From COMBO-56-21 sp963705355 (GTDB lineage: Archaea; Thermoplasmatota; Thermoplasmata; UBA10834): a stretch of 64,000 nt of DNA. Made by a program: the position numbers and the translations under genes. Each line of letters opens with the position of its first letter. Positions within the stretch are counted from its first letter, which is position 1. Shown in pieces: positions 42,331 to 50,633 of the stretch. The notes below the pieces were generated by a model. That model searched no databases. It had not been told where the DNA came from and saw only the letters and a list, made by a program, of their open reading frames with translations. Location: the NCBI GenBank assembly GCA_963705355.1, contig OY970070.1, forward strand, positions 434,001 to 498,000. Reading direction: 5' to 3'.

Positions 42331-44160
42331 ATGCGGTTCCCTCCTGCCCTTATGGTCGCCCTGCTAACAGTGTTGCTCACGACGACGATGGTCGCGCCCC
42401 GAGCTTCCTCTCAGCCGGATACGAACAACTTCATGACAGTTGAGGGCAAAATGCTCCTGTCTGGTCTGGCCACTCTCGAGGGCTCTGGAAGCGTGGAAAT
42501 TTCCTATGTTGGCGACCCAGCGGTCGCTCTCAGGACTAACATTTCCAATAGGTTCGACCTGAACGGAGATCAGTGGCTGGATGCAAACGAGACCAGGGCG
42601 TTCCTGATCACGTTCTCTCACGCTCTTGTGGGGAAGGTATTCTGGGGCATCACGATCAAGTCGACGACGAACTTCACAGGCAAGACGACCAAGTACATCA
42701 CGGACCACACGAGCGGTCTTGTGCGGTCTGAATGGAACGCTACCCGTCCTATCATGTTCCGGGTGAGCTTCGATGGCTCTGGGAAGATGGAGACCAAGGT
42801 GATCGAGACGGCCCAGGGCGCCTATGACGCGTTTGCTGCTGCAACCGCCGACGCCACCGGATACGTTTTCAACGGCACTCTGGTCGTCAAGGAGCGCGTC
42901 ACGACGATCATGATTGGCAGCCTCACGAATCCGGACCTGAGCTCGGGGAAGATCAGCGCGTTCAGAAACCCGTTCGGTGGGGTGCTGTGGTATTCCTTCA
43001 CCGACCACGTGGGCCCAGGAGCCGCTGCTCAGGACACGCTGGCCTACAAGCCGTTCTCAGTTATGGAGAACCAGCAGATAGCGTTCGTTGCCCTCTTCAT
43101 TGGATGCCTGATGATACTCAGGACTCCAGGAAGGAATTTCGACAAGTTCGAGAAGCTTCACCCGAGGAAGTTCAGGAAGTACGCAAAGCCCCTCATGAGC
43201 GTGAGGATATCGGCAATCGTGCTGGCTGTGTTACTTGCAGTGTTCTATTTCGTGCCCTACATATTCTCATTCGTATCTCCGAACGCGTTGCTCTATGCTG
43301 CGTACCTATACTTGCTGGTACCGTTCGCTGTCATAGGTGAGTACTTCTTCGCTAGGGGCATGTACCACAAAGCTGCGCTGTCGATATCCGACGAGTCCGT
43401 CGTCGAGGTCAAGCAGGCGCGCATAGCGCCTGAAGAGGGCGAAGGCGAGATGCTCTGCAAGGTCTGCTTCCGGCCGATCGAGGCGGGTCTGGAAATGTTC
43501 CAGTGCACGTGCGACGCCACGATGCATGTAGACTGTGCTGAGAAAGCTCAGACATGCCCGGCCTGCGGGGAGCTGCTGTTTCCGGATCACTCAAGGTCGA
43601 TCCAATGCAAGTCCTGCGGCGAGGCATTCATGTACTCAGGGACCCAGGATGCTTACTCGATCCAGTGTACGAAGTGCGGCGCGTTCCAGGAGGAGATCAA
43701 GGCCGGAAGGAACTACCTGATCGTCGATCAGGACCCACGGAACGCATTCATGATGATCCGCGCGATCGGTCTGTCCGGGAGGCCGGCCATGTGCATGACC
43801 ACGCAGTTCCCGGGCAAGACAAGGTCCGACTATGATCTCAGGGAAGTGTCTATCAAATGGTTCTCGGACAGCTCGACCGACATAGACAACATCAACCCGA
43901 AGGGCCTTGATGGGGACGCGATGGAGATCTCATCCACATTTCTGATGACCTCGAAGGAGGCAGCCATATTGATTGAAGGGACCGAGAACCTCATCGAGCT
44001 CAACGGGTTCGACAAGGTCCTGGCGTTCATCAAGAGGGTGAACGATCTGGCGGCTATTCACGGCTCCACGATCATACTGAGCGTTGACAAGAAGAAGCTG
44101 TCAGAGGGTCAGTTCAAGGCCATTAGCGACGAGTTCGACGAGATCCACGACTACGAGTAG
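42331..44160 (+). CDS. Membrane protein with RING-CH-like zinc finger, zinc ribbon and C-terminal DUF835
   Basis: A 609-residue multidomain protein. Order: signal peptide (about 1-28); extracellular beta-rich domain (about 30-245); TM helices near 250-268, 293-317 and 320-344; a C4HC3 finger at 376-412 (CKVC, CTC, MHVDC, CPAC: Cx2C-x12-CxC-x4-Hx2C-x6-Cx2C); a zinc ribbon (CKSC at 426-429 and CTKC near 448); then a DUF835 domain with VDKKKLSEGQFKAI near the end. The finger's spacing is that of RING-CH or PHD fingers, rare in archaea. It probably senses outside and signals in the cytosol. It follows the MMPL gene by 33 nt and overlaps ubiX (convergent) by 38 nt. Confidence 0.8.
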   Translation: MRFPPALMVALLTVLLTTTMVAPRASSQPDTNNFMTVEGKMLLSGLATLEGSGSVEISYVGDPAVALRTNISNRFDLNGDQWLDANETRAFLITFSHALVGKVFWGITIKSTTNFTGKTTKYITDHTSGLVRSEWNATRPIMFRVSFDGSGKMETKVIETAQGAYDAFAAATADATGYVFNGTLVVKERVTTIMIGSLTNPDLSSGKISAFRNPFGGVLWYSFTDHVGPGAAAQDTLAYKPFSVMENQQIAFVALFIGCLMILRTPGRNFDKFEKLHPRKFRKYAKPLMSVRISAIVLAVLLAVFYFVPYIFSFVSPNALLYAAYLYLLVPFAVIGEYFFARGMYHKAALSISDESVVEVKQARIAPEEGEGEMLCKVCFRPIEAGLEMFQCTCDATMHVDCAEKAQTCPACGELLFPDHSRSIQCKSCGEAFMYSGTQDAYSIQCTKCGAFQEEIKAGRNYLIVDQDPRNAFMMIRAIGLSGRPAMCMTTQFPGKTRSDYDLREVSIKWFSDSSTDIDNINPKGLDGDAMEISSTFLMTSKEAAILIEGTENLIELNGFDKVLAFIKRVNDLAAIHGSTIILSVDKKKLSEGQFKAISDEFDEIHDYE

Positions 44161-44713
44161 ATGGCGCCTTGCCCACCCATCGCGCGTAGAGGTCGTTGTC
44201 CAATCCGAGTTCGTCCATTACTCTACCCACAATGAAGTCCACCGTGTCATCGACTGTGGTGGGCCGTGGATAGAACGCCGGGCTCGCAGGCATTATGACC
44301 GCACCTGCCCTCGACAACACTTCCATGTTCGATAGATGGATTGTCGATAGCGGCGTTTCTCTCAGCAGGAGCACGAGTTTCCTGCGCTCCTTAAGAGCGA
44401 CGGAAGCCACCCTCGTTATCAGATTGTCGGAAATGCCGCACGCTATCTTCGACATCGTGGAAGTGCTGCAAGGCGCTATCGCGAACGAATCGAACTTCAC
44501 GGAGCCTGAGGCGAGCGGGGAGAACATGTCGTCGTTTGCATAGTGCCGGTCTGCGAGTGCGTCGATGTCTTTCCTCGACATCCCGAGTTCGAGCTTTGCG
44601 ATCTTCAGCGCGTCCTCGGATACTATCACAGTCTTCGTAGATGGGAGTTCCTCGAGAAGACGCACTCCGTAGACAACTCCCGATGCACCGGTGATGCCAA
44701 CTACAGTGTTCAT
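44123..44713 (-). CDS. ubiX: UbiX/Pad1-family flavin prenyltransferase
   Basis: A protein of about 196 residues. It shows the FMN-binding GITGASGVVYGVRLL, IVSEDA, APCSTSTMSKIACGISDNLI and LLLRETPLSTIHLSNM motifs of flavin prenyltransferases, which add a dimethylallyl group to FMN to make the cofactor of UbiD decarboxylases. No ubiD gene is in the window. The start is ATG 44713; an upstream reading is an unrelated extension. Its 3' end overlaps the RING-like gene by 38 nt. The C-terminal RSRGSRRTRR tail encoded in the overlap is unusual. Confidence 0.92.
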   Translation of the reverse strand: MNTVVGITGASGVVYGVRLLEELPSTKTVIVSEDALKIAKLELGMSRKDIDALADRHYANDDMFSPLASGSVKFDSFAIAPCSTSTMSKIACGISDNLITRVASVALKERRKLVLLLRETPLSTIHLSNMEVLSRAGAVIMPASPAFYPRPTTVDDTVDFIVGRVMDELGLDNDLYARWVGKAPSTRSRGSRRTRR

Positions 44714-44823
44714 CGTCTCTGGAAAGTGGTCGTCAATGAAAAACCCTTGCCCGTTCCGAATCGAAAAAGCCGCGGAGGCGCACGACTGGATTGTTCTTCT
44801 GGCATATTCTCTAGCCAAGAAGC

Positions 44824-44832
44824 ATTTAAATA
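44824..44832 (+). promoter_or_regulatory. TATA box for the rps19e-aIF6 operon
   Basis: ATTTAAATA lies about 90 nt upstream of the S19e ATG, suggesting a leader of about 60 nt for the ribosomal operon. It is located in the promoter region of ubiX. Confidence 0.55.
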
Positions 44833-44916
44833 CGAGCAGCAACTTATCCGCGATTTGCCGCCATTGGCGGCAGTGTTCCAGCTGATTGAGACGCCGCATT
44901 TCACTGAGGAATATCA

Positions 44917-45372
44917 ATGGCTACTGCGTTTGATGTGCCCGCTGACAAGCTCATACCGAAACTAGCGGAGGAGCTGAAGAAGCTCGAGACCATCGTACCG
45001 CCCGATTGGGCAGCGTTCGTCAAGACCGGCCGGCACAGAGAGAAGAGCCCCGCAGACAACAACTGGTGGCATGTGAGGTCCGCCGCTGTTCTGAGGAAGA
45101 TATACATCGAAGGCCCTGTGGGCACGACTCGCCTGGCTGCGATGTTCGGCGGCAAGGCAGACAGGGGCTCGAAGCCCAACAGAGCCGTGAGAGGCTCGCG
45201 CTCGATTTCGCGCATCACAGTCCAGCAGCTGGAGAAGAGCCAGCTGGTTCAGAAGCAGAAGGACGGGGGGAGGGTCGTGACCGCCAAGGCCAGGAAGATG
45301 ATAGACGGCATGTCCACGCAGATCCTTAAGGAGATGGCGGCCCTGAACCCGGAACTCACGAAATACCTCTGA
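44917..45372 (+). CDS. rps19e: 30S ribosomal protein S19e
   Basis: A 151-residue S19e, required for small-subunit maturation. Family marks: VPADKLIPKLAEELK, PPDWAAFVKTGRHREKSP, WWHVRSAAVLRKIYI, and the RRxxG-like segment RAVRGSRS. First gene of a compact archaeal operon with pdcd5, rpl39e, rpl31e and aIF6. Confidence 0.97.
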   Translation: MATAFDVPADKLIPKLAEELKKLETIVPPDWAAFVKTGRHREKSPADNNWWHVRSAAVLRKIYIEGPVGTTRLAAMFGGKADRGSKPNRAVRGSRSISRITVQQLEKSQLVQKQKDGGRVVTAKARKMIDGMSTQILKEMAALNPELTKYL

Positions 45373-45382
45373 GTGAGCGGAC

Positions 45383-45715
45383 ATGGCTGACGAGGACGAG
45401 CTAGATGCCCTTAGGCAAAGGAAACTGCAGGAGCTCCAGCTGAGGGCTCAGCAAGAGGCGGTCGCCCAGGAGCAGACGAAGCAGATGGACGCGCAGAAGC
45501 AGATGCTCATGCGCCAGCTTCTGACGCCCGAGGCCAGAGAGAGGCTCGCCAACCTCCGCATGACGCGCCCGGATGTCGTCGAGTCCGTCGAGAACCAGCT
45601 CATCATGCTGGTCCAGTCGGGCAGGCTGACGCAACAGATAGACGACTACACCCTGCGGCAGATACTGCGCAAGATAATGCCGAAGAAGCGCGAGATCAAG
45701 ATTGAGAGGAGATGA
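45383..45715 (+). CDS. DNA-binding protein, PDCD5/TFAR19 family
   Basis: A 110-residue protein of the archaeal PDCD5 family. A long N-terminal charged helix (LRQRKLQELQL and following Gln-rich coil) leads to a three-helix core with LLTPEARERLANLRMTRP and LRQILRKIMPKKREI. Binds DNA in vitro; cellular role unclear. Located between S19e (10 nt) and L39e (4 nt), the usual archaeal context. Confidence 0.95.
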   Translation: MADEDELDALRQRKLQELQLRAQQEAVAQEQTKQMDAQKQMLMRQLLTPEARERLANLRMTRPDVVESVENQLIMLVQSGRLTQQIDDYTLRQILRKIMPKKREIKIERR

Positions 45716-45719
45716 CCTG

Positions 45720-45875
45720 ATGGCCAAACACAAGCCACACGCGAGGAAGCTCAGACTGCTGGCGGCGACCAAGAGCAACAGGAGGGTCCCTGCCTGGGTC
45801 ATGCAGAGGACGAACAGGGCCTTCCTGAGGCACCCAAAGCGAAGGCACTGGAGAAGGACGAAACTGAAGGTGTGA
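45720..45875 (+). CDS. rpl39e: 50S ribosomal protein L39e
   Basis: A 51-residue very basic protein starting MAKHKPHARK and containing SNRRVPAWVMQRT and HPKRRHWRRTKLKV, exactly the L39e signature. It lines the peptide exit tunnel. Fits between pdcd5 and rpl31e with short spacers. Confidence 0.97.
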   Translation: MAKHKPHARKLRLLAATKSNRRVPAWVMQRTNRAFLRHPKRRHWRRTKLKV

Positions 45876-45884
45876 GGTCATACC

Positions 45885-46178
45885 ATGGTCGAAGAACTGG
45901 AGAGGGTTTTCACAATTCCACTGACTGTCACGAGGCAGGTCCCGAAGACCAAGCGCGCACCGAGAGCCATCAAGGAGATCAAGGAATACGTCCGAAGGCA
46001 CATGATGGAGAAGGTGTCTGAAGAGGACGAAGAGAAGGAGGAGAAGGAGGTCTGGCTGGACTACAGGCTCAACGAGCTGATTTGGTCCAGGGGGATAGAG
46101 AACCCGCCCAGAAAGGTGCGCGTCAAGGCCATCAGGTTCGAGGACGGCCTGATAGAGGTCTCCCTTCCAGAAGAATGA
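45885..46178 (+). CDS. rpl31e: 50S ribosomal protein L31e
   Basis: A 97-residue L31e. The N-terminal RVFTIPLTVTRQVPKTKRAPRAI core and later NELIWSRGIENPPRKVRVKA are characteristic. An acidic EEDEEKEEKE insertion in the middle is longer than in many orthologues. It is located near the tunnel exit, where SRP docks. Confidence 0.96.
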   Translation: MVEELERVFTIPLTVTRQVPKTKRAPRAIKEIKEYVRRHMMEKVSEEDEEKEEKEVWLDYRLNELIWSRGIENPPRKVRVKAIRFEDGLIEVSLPEE

Positions 46179-46197
46179 TTTTCCAGGTAGGGGATGA

Positions 46198-46857
46198 ATG
46201 CTCAGGTTAGGGGACATCAACGGCAATCCCTACATTGGGGTGTACTGCGCCGCGTGTGAGCGATTCGCCGTATTGCCGGACACGGTCGAGCCCAAAGCAT
46301 CGAAGGAGATCGCCCGCACTCTTGACGTCGATGTCATGCTGACGACCATCGCGGGCTCGACGGTAGTAGGTTCTCTTGTCGCCATGAATTCCAACGGTAT
46401 GATGGTCACCAACTTCACGGAGAAGAAGGAGATCGCTAGATTGCCCCGAGAGCTGAGAGTCGCGAAGATGCAGGAGAATATCAACGCGGCTGGGAACAAC
46501 ATCCTCGCAAATGACCACGCTGCCGTCGTCCATCCAGCGGCGTCGAACCATACCGTCAAGCTGATTGAGGATGTTCTCGGCGTGGAAGTCCAGAGACGGA
46601 GGATCGCCGGGATCGAGACAGTCGGGTCTGCGTGCATAGCGACGAACAAAGGGGTTGTGTGTCATCCGAGGACGACGGAGGAGGAGCTGCGGGAGATATC
46701 ATCACTGTTCAAGGTTCCTGCCAGCATCGCAACGCTGAACTACGGCACTCCGTATCTGGGCGCGTGCGCCGTCGCCAACAGCAAGGGCGCATTTATCGGA
46801 TACAGGTCGACCCCGATAGAATTGGGTCGGCTCGAAGACGGGCTCTCGCTGTACTGA
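46198..46857 (+). CDS. eif6: Translation initiation factor 6 (aIF6)
   Basis: A 219-residue anti-association factor binding the large subunit. The five-fold repeat pattern is visible, with DINGNPYIGVYCAA, GSTVVGSLVAMNSNGMMV, NHTVKLIEDVLGVEV, CIATNKGVVCHP, and NYGTPYLGACAVANSKGAF. Last gene of the operon after rpl31e (19 nt). The next gene is convergent. Confidence 0.97.
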   Translation: MLRLGDINGNPYIGVYCAACERFAVLPDTVEPKASKEIARTLDVDVMLTTIAGSTVVGSLVAMNSNGMMVTNFTEKKEIARLPRELRVAKMQENINAAGNNILANDHAAVVHPAASNHTVKLIEDVLGVEVQRRRIAGIETVGSACIATNKGVVCHPRTTEEELREISSLFKVPASIATLNYGTPYLGACAVANSKGAFIGYRSTPIELGRLEDGLSLY

Positions 46858-46864
46858 ACGCTGC

Positions 46865-47506
46865 TCACGGTGAAAAGACCCAGATCTCGGTCCCTGACGT
46901 TGGCAGGTCGTCTCTTGTGAACTCAACCTCGTTTCCGACCTTGACCACCTGGCGCTGACCGAACTGTCTCAGGAAGCTCTGAACAGGCTGCAATGCCAGT
47001 CCAAGCCCGGGGACCCTGTAATGCATCGGCACAGCGACTTTCGGGGCAATGCTGTCCACTATCGTCTTTGCGACTTCAGGCCCGATAGTGAAGACATTGC
47101 CGACAGGCACGAACAGGAAATCAATGGGGGCGATCCTTTCGATAAGAGCTTCATCCAGTTTGTGACCCAAGTCCCCCAAATGACAGAATGAATTGCCGTC
47201 GAGCTCAAACTTGAAGATGGTTATCTTGCCTCTTCTCGTTCCACCGTCGGCATCGTGGTCTGCGGTCAGCCCCTCGATGCGAACTCCTCGCTCAACGGTC
47301 ATCACGGGCCTCGTAATCACACTCGAATCAGAGGTCTTCACGAGGTGCGCGCAGTTGTGATCGAAATGGTCATGCGATATCAGAATCACATCAGCCTTTA
47401 CTTTGGGCGGCGGGATCCCGAGGGATTTTCCATCATGCGGGTCGGTCACGACCCGCACGCTTCCTTCGATCTCAAAACACGAGTGCCCGTGCCACCTTAT
47501 GCGCAA
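46865..47506 (-). CDS. Metallo-beta-lactamase fold hydrolase (UPF0173-like)
   Basis: A 213-residue MBL-fold protein. N-terminal RIRWHGHSCFEIEG and the metal site SHDHFDHNC, with HLGDLGH and VPMHY later, match the UPF0173 / L-ascorbate lactonase-like group of metal-dependent hydrolases. Substrate unknown. Converges on aIF6 (7 nt). Confidence 0.9.
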   Translation of the reverse strand: MRIRWHGHSCFEIEGSVRVVTDPHDGKSLGIPPPKVKADVILISHDHFDHNCAHLVKTSDSSVITRPVMTVERGVRIEGLTADHDADGGTRRGKITIFKFELDGNSFCHLGDLGHKLDEALIERIAPIDFLFVPVGNVFTIGPEVAKTIVDSIAPKVAVPMHYRVPGLGLALQPVQSFLRQFGQRQVVKVGNEVEFTRDDLPTSGTEIWVFSP

Positions 47507-47596
47507 CTTGTCCCCTCAAAGGAGGAAAGTAATCCGTCACGGCGTACTTAACACAAACGGTTTTGAACCATCGAGTCAGAAAAATCGATCCACGCG

Positions 47597-48169
47597 TCAC
47601 CGGTTCATTTTCTTGAGCGCTCGCGCCTTCTTCGGCTGCTGCTCTGCAGGCTTCTCCTCAGCGGCTTCCTCGTTCACAGGCGCGGCTTTCACCATCCTCA
47701 CCCGCCGAACTCTCGCAGCAGGGGCCGGGGCCTCCGAGACCACAACGCTCTTGGGAGCTGCCTTGACAGTCCGCACCTTCCTCTCGACCGGCTCGACTAC
47801 CTCCTCGCTAATAGGAACGGCCTGCGCTTTCACGTCAGAAGCCTTTGCTCCCCTAATCAAGCCCGGCTCACGGGAAGGCGCAGGTCTCGTCGCGGGGGCC
47901 TCTGACTTCGCAGCCGGCCTAATCGTATCAATCCTCTCAAGAGTGGGTGCATGAAGGGTCGATACTATCTTGTGATTCACCGTTCCTGGTTCGAACTTCT
48001 GCTTCTCGAGCATCAGGTCGCGCTCGAGCTTTTCTATCTGAAGGATCCACTCGTCCTCCTCCTCGAAGTCCCAGCCACAGAATTCGCACATGGTGGCGTC
48101 AAGCGCGACGCCGAGGCCGCAACTCGGGCATTCTTTCTTCACTTCGGCCTCGTCCATTTTCTTGGCCAT
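47597..48169 (-). CDS. Zinc-ribbon protein with disordered Ala/Pro/Lys-rich tail
   Basis: A 190-residue protein with one N-terminal zinc ribbon (CPSC at 14-17, CEFC at 28-31), a short coiled-coil helix (WILQIEKLERDLMLEKQKF), and then about 110 residues of low-complexity Ala/Pro/Lys/Arg/Val sequence containing an approximate repeat (KVRTVKAAP and RVRMVKAAP). The tail is probably disordered and may bind nucleic acid. Function unknown. A TATA box at 48192-48200, usable in both directions, is shared with the divergent DUF373 gene; this mRNA may be leaderless. Confidence 0.75.
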   Translation of the reverse strand: MAKKMDEAEVKKECPSCGLGVALDATMCEFCGWDFEEEDEWILQIEKLERDLMLEKQKFEPGTVNHKIVSTLHAPTLERIDTIRPAAKSEAPATRPAPSREPGLIRGAKASDVKAQAVPISEEVVEPVERKVRTVKAAPKSVVVSEAPAPAARVRRVRMVKAAPVNEEAAEEKPAEQQPKKARALKKMNR

Positions 48170-48283
48170 CGCGTGGATAATTCTCGGGTCATTATTTAAG
48201 GGTTGTCAACCGAGCAAGAAACACCAGTCAGTATGGCAAGAGCGATGCTCAAATACATCCGTACAGCATTACCACGACTGAGA

Positions 48284-49411
48284 ATGAAAACACTAGTCCT
48301 GTGCGTCGACAGAGACGACGACCTTGGCACCAAGGCGGGGATCAACGGACCGGTCATCGGCAGAGACGAGAATCTCAAAGCGAGCATAGCCCTCGGCATC
48401 GCGGACCCCGAGGACGTCGACACGAACACGATCTTGTCTGGCGTTCAGCTGTATGACGACCTCGTCAAGAGGGGCATGGAGACGGAGATTGCGACGATCT
48501 CGGGCGACTCGCATGTCGGCTTTCAATCGGACCTCATACTTACGAACCAGCTCGAGAATGTGCTCGAGGTCGTGAAGCCTGACAGGGCCATCCTGGTCAG
48601 CGACGGTTCAGAGGACGAGTCGATCTACCCAGTGATCTCGTCGAGGGTGAAGATCGACTCCGTAAAGAGGGTCTATGTCAAGCAGAGTCGGAGCATCGAG
48701 GGCACGTACAACATGATCGTGAAGACTCTCCGGGACGAGAAGATGAGGAGGCGCTGGATAGTCCCTCTCTCGATCTTGATGATCACATGGAGCGTGTTCT
48801 CGCTGCTCACGATCACGAACATAATCAAGATCCCTGCCGGCATCGCCCTCGGAGTCATTGGTGTCGTCCTCGGGCTCTATCTCATCGGATGGGCCTACCA
48901 CTGGGCGAGCATTATCCAGCAGCGCATCACGCGGACGAGGAAGGCAGTCCGGCAGGGCAGCCTCACGATACCCTTCGCCATCGTGGGGCTAGTGCTGGTT
49001 TCGGTGGGACTCCTCATCGGATATGACATGGCCACGGTGTACCGCGAGAGCCTGCTCTCCAATGAGCGGAGCCTAGCCATATCCATACTGTTGTTCGTCT
49101 CAGGGGCCGTGTGGTTCGGCGTGTTCGGCGTCTTCGCGTACGAGACGGGGAAGTCCGTCACCGCGTTCTTGCAGACAGGCAAGATCAAGTGGTCATTCAT
49201 CGTGATGATGGTGTCGGTCCTCGCAACTGGCTTCATCATCCAAGGGGCGGTGGACGCAATGGAGTTCTTCGTGTCCTACGGAGAACCTGACAGGACGATC
49301 ATTTTCGCGGAGATGATCACCGGCATAATGATTGCCGTCTTCAGCGCCGTGTTGAACGCGTCCCTCAGGAGCGAGGCCGCGCAGCCGCCGGGAGCTGCCC
49401 AGGGGGCGTAA
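48284..49411 (+). CDS. DUF373 family membrane protein
   Basis: A protein of about 375 residues of the archaeal DUF373 family. The N-terminus begins KTLVLCVDRDDDLG and has NGPVIGRDENLKASIALGIADPEDVD, family hallmarks that look like a nucleotide- or DHH-like domain. The second half contains about five or six TM helices. Function unknown; gene is widely conserved in archaea. I start at ATG 48284, at the family's usual N-terminus. An ATG at 48233 is also well placed relative to the TATA box at 48192-48200. mptE begins 4 nt downstream. Confidence 0.85.
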   Translation: MKTLVLCVDRDDDLGTKAGINGPVIGRDENLKASIALGIADPEDVDTNTILSGVQLYDDLVKRGMETEIATISGDSHVGFQSDLILTNQLENVLEVVKPDRAILVSDGSEDESIYPVISSRVKIDSVKRVYVKQSRSIEGTYNMIVKTLRDEKMRRRWIVPLSILMITWSVFSLLTITNIIKIPAGIALGVIGVVLGLYLIGWAYHWASIIQQRITRTRKAVRQGSLTIPFAIVGLVLVSVGLLIGYDMATVYRESLLSNERSLAISILLFVSGAVWFGVFGVFAYETGKSVTAFLQTGKIKWSFIVMMVSVLATGFIIQGAVDAMEFFVSYGEPDRTIIFAEMITGIMIAVFSAVLNASLRSEAAQPPGAAQGA

Positions 49412-49415
49412 CCCC

Positions 49416-50102
49416 TTGAAGCTCGGGACCTGGCTCCCTATGTACAGGCGCATATGCGATGATTTCGGGTTCGATCCCGCGAAGGACCTGAAATGCGCGC
49501 AGCTCCTGGCGTCCATGCTCGGTGACAGGGGTTCCCGAAGCCTGAAGGAGGTCAGGAAGAGCTTTCCCGAAACGGTCCTCGTGTGCGGCTGGGGTCCCTT
49601 GCTGTCCGAAGAGCTGTCGTCCCTCACGATAGGCGGGTATGTGGTTGCGGCGGACAGCGCGACGACCGTGCTCTTGGAAGCCGGAGTCCGTCCGGACATG
49701 ATCGTGAGCGATCTCGACGGCATCGTTGAGGAGCAGGTCGAGCTCAACGATGAAGACGCCGTGGTGTTCATTCATGCGCACGGAGACAATCGGGATGCAA
49801 TCGAGCGGTATTTCAAGGATTTCAAAGGACCGATAGTCGGGACCTGCCAGTGCATCCCGCCTGATGGCATATACAACTTCGGCGGGTTTACCGATGGCGA
49901 CCGAGCTGCGTGCATATGCGCGGAGCTGGGGGCGAAGAGGATCTGCCTTGCCGGCTTCGACCTCGACAACCCGTCTGAGAAGGCTGGCAAAAGCAGAGAG
50001 GTCAAGAAGCGCAAGCTGCGGTGGGCGAGGACGATCCTCGAAGAGTTGTCACGCGAGGGCATCAAAGTGCTTCCCGCTAGCGAAGCCTTCGGCGACCTCT
50101 GA
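49416..50102 (+). CDS. mptE: 6-hydroxymethyl-7,8-dihydropterin pyrophosphokinase, MptE type (DUF115)
   Basis: A 228-residue archaeal HPPK analogue. It activates 6-hydroxymethyldihydropterin with ATP for tetrahydromethanopterin or folate synthesis. Conserved segments seen: VCGWGPLL, AADSATTVLLEAGVRPDMIVSDLDG, FIHAHGDN and LAGFDLD. The TTG start is 4 nt after DUF373. The gene suggests this organism makes a C1-carrying pterin. Confidence 0.9.
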   Translation: MKLGTWLPMYRRICDDFGFDPAKDLKCAQLLASMLGDRGSRSLKEVRKSFPETVLVCGWGPLLSEELSSLTIGGYVVAADSATTVLLEAGVRPDMIVSDLDGIVEEQVELNDEDAVVFIHAHGDNRDAIERYFKDFKGPIVGTCQCIPPDGIYNFGGFTDGDRAACICAELGAKRICLAGFDLDNPSEKAGKSREVKKRKLRWARTILEELSREGIKVLPASEAFGDL

Positions 50103-50160
50103 TAGACAACATCTTCGACACGTTTTTAGCTGTGGATACAGTTCACATGGCGGGATTGGG

Positions 50161-50595
50161 ATGTCTGTTGTCACCATGCAACAGGTTGAGAAAGCTCTGA
50201 AGAGGACTGTCGGGAGGAAGGGCATGTCCGACGCGGAGATCAAAAACCTCGCTGACTACCTCATGAGCTTCTTCGGATATGCCGATGAGGTGATAGATAA
50301 CAGGCTCACATCAGAGGACCGGGACGTCTTCTACATGCTAGAGGAGGAAGGGCTCCTGACTACCACGCAGGAGGAGGTCCTTCTCAAGAAGGGCAAGCTA
50401 TGGAGGATCCATTATTGGATCCTCAAGAAGGACCAGATCATTAGGCTCGCGCAGACGGACGAAGAGGGCGTCCGGGAGAAGGACGAGGCCGCCGATGTGT
50501 ACAACCAGGTCTCAGACGAGGAGTGGGCAAGACACAAGACCTCGGACTCAGATGACACGTCGGGGAACCCTCGTGGGCGCGATGAAACCCATTAA
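50161..50595 (+). CDS. Conserved acidic/charged protein, unknown
   Basis: A 144-residue soluble protein I do not recognise by name. It is helical and charged: an N-terminal part (MQQVEKALKRTVGRKGMSDA), a central region resembling a winged helix (DRDVFYMLEEEGLLTTTQEEV) and a disordered acidic C-terminus. A DNA- or protein-binding role is possible. Start at ATG 50161, since the in-frame upstream reading lies inside mptE. The 59-nt gap to mptE leaves co-transcription open. Confidence 0.65.
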   Translation: MSVVTMQQVEKALKRTVGRKGMSDAEIKNLADYLMSFFGYADEVIDNRLTSEDRDVFYMLEEEGLLTTTQEEVLLKKGKLWRIHYWILKKDQIIRLAQTDEEGVREKDEAADVYNQVSDEEWARHKTSDSDDTSGNPRGRDETH

Positions 50596-50633
50596 TATCC
50601 GAACTATTATGGACTGAGCGCGGGTCTGCCCAG

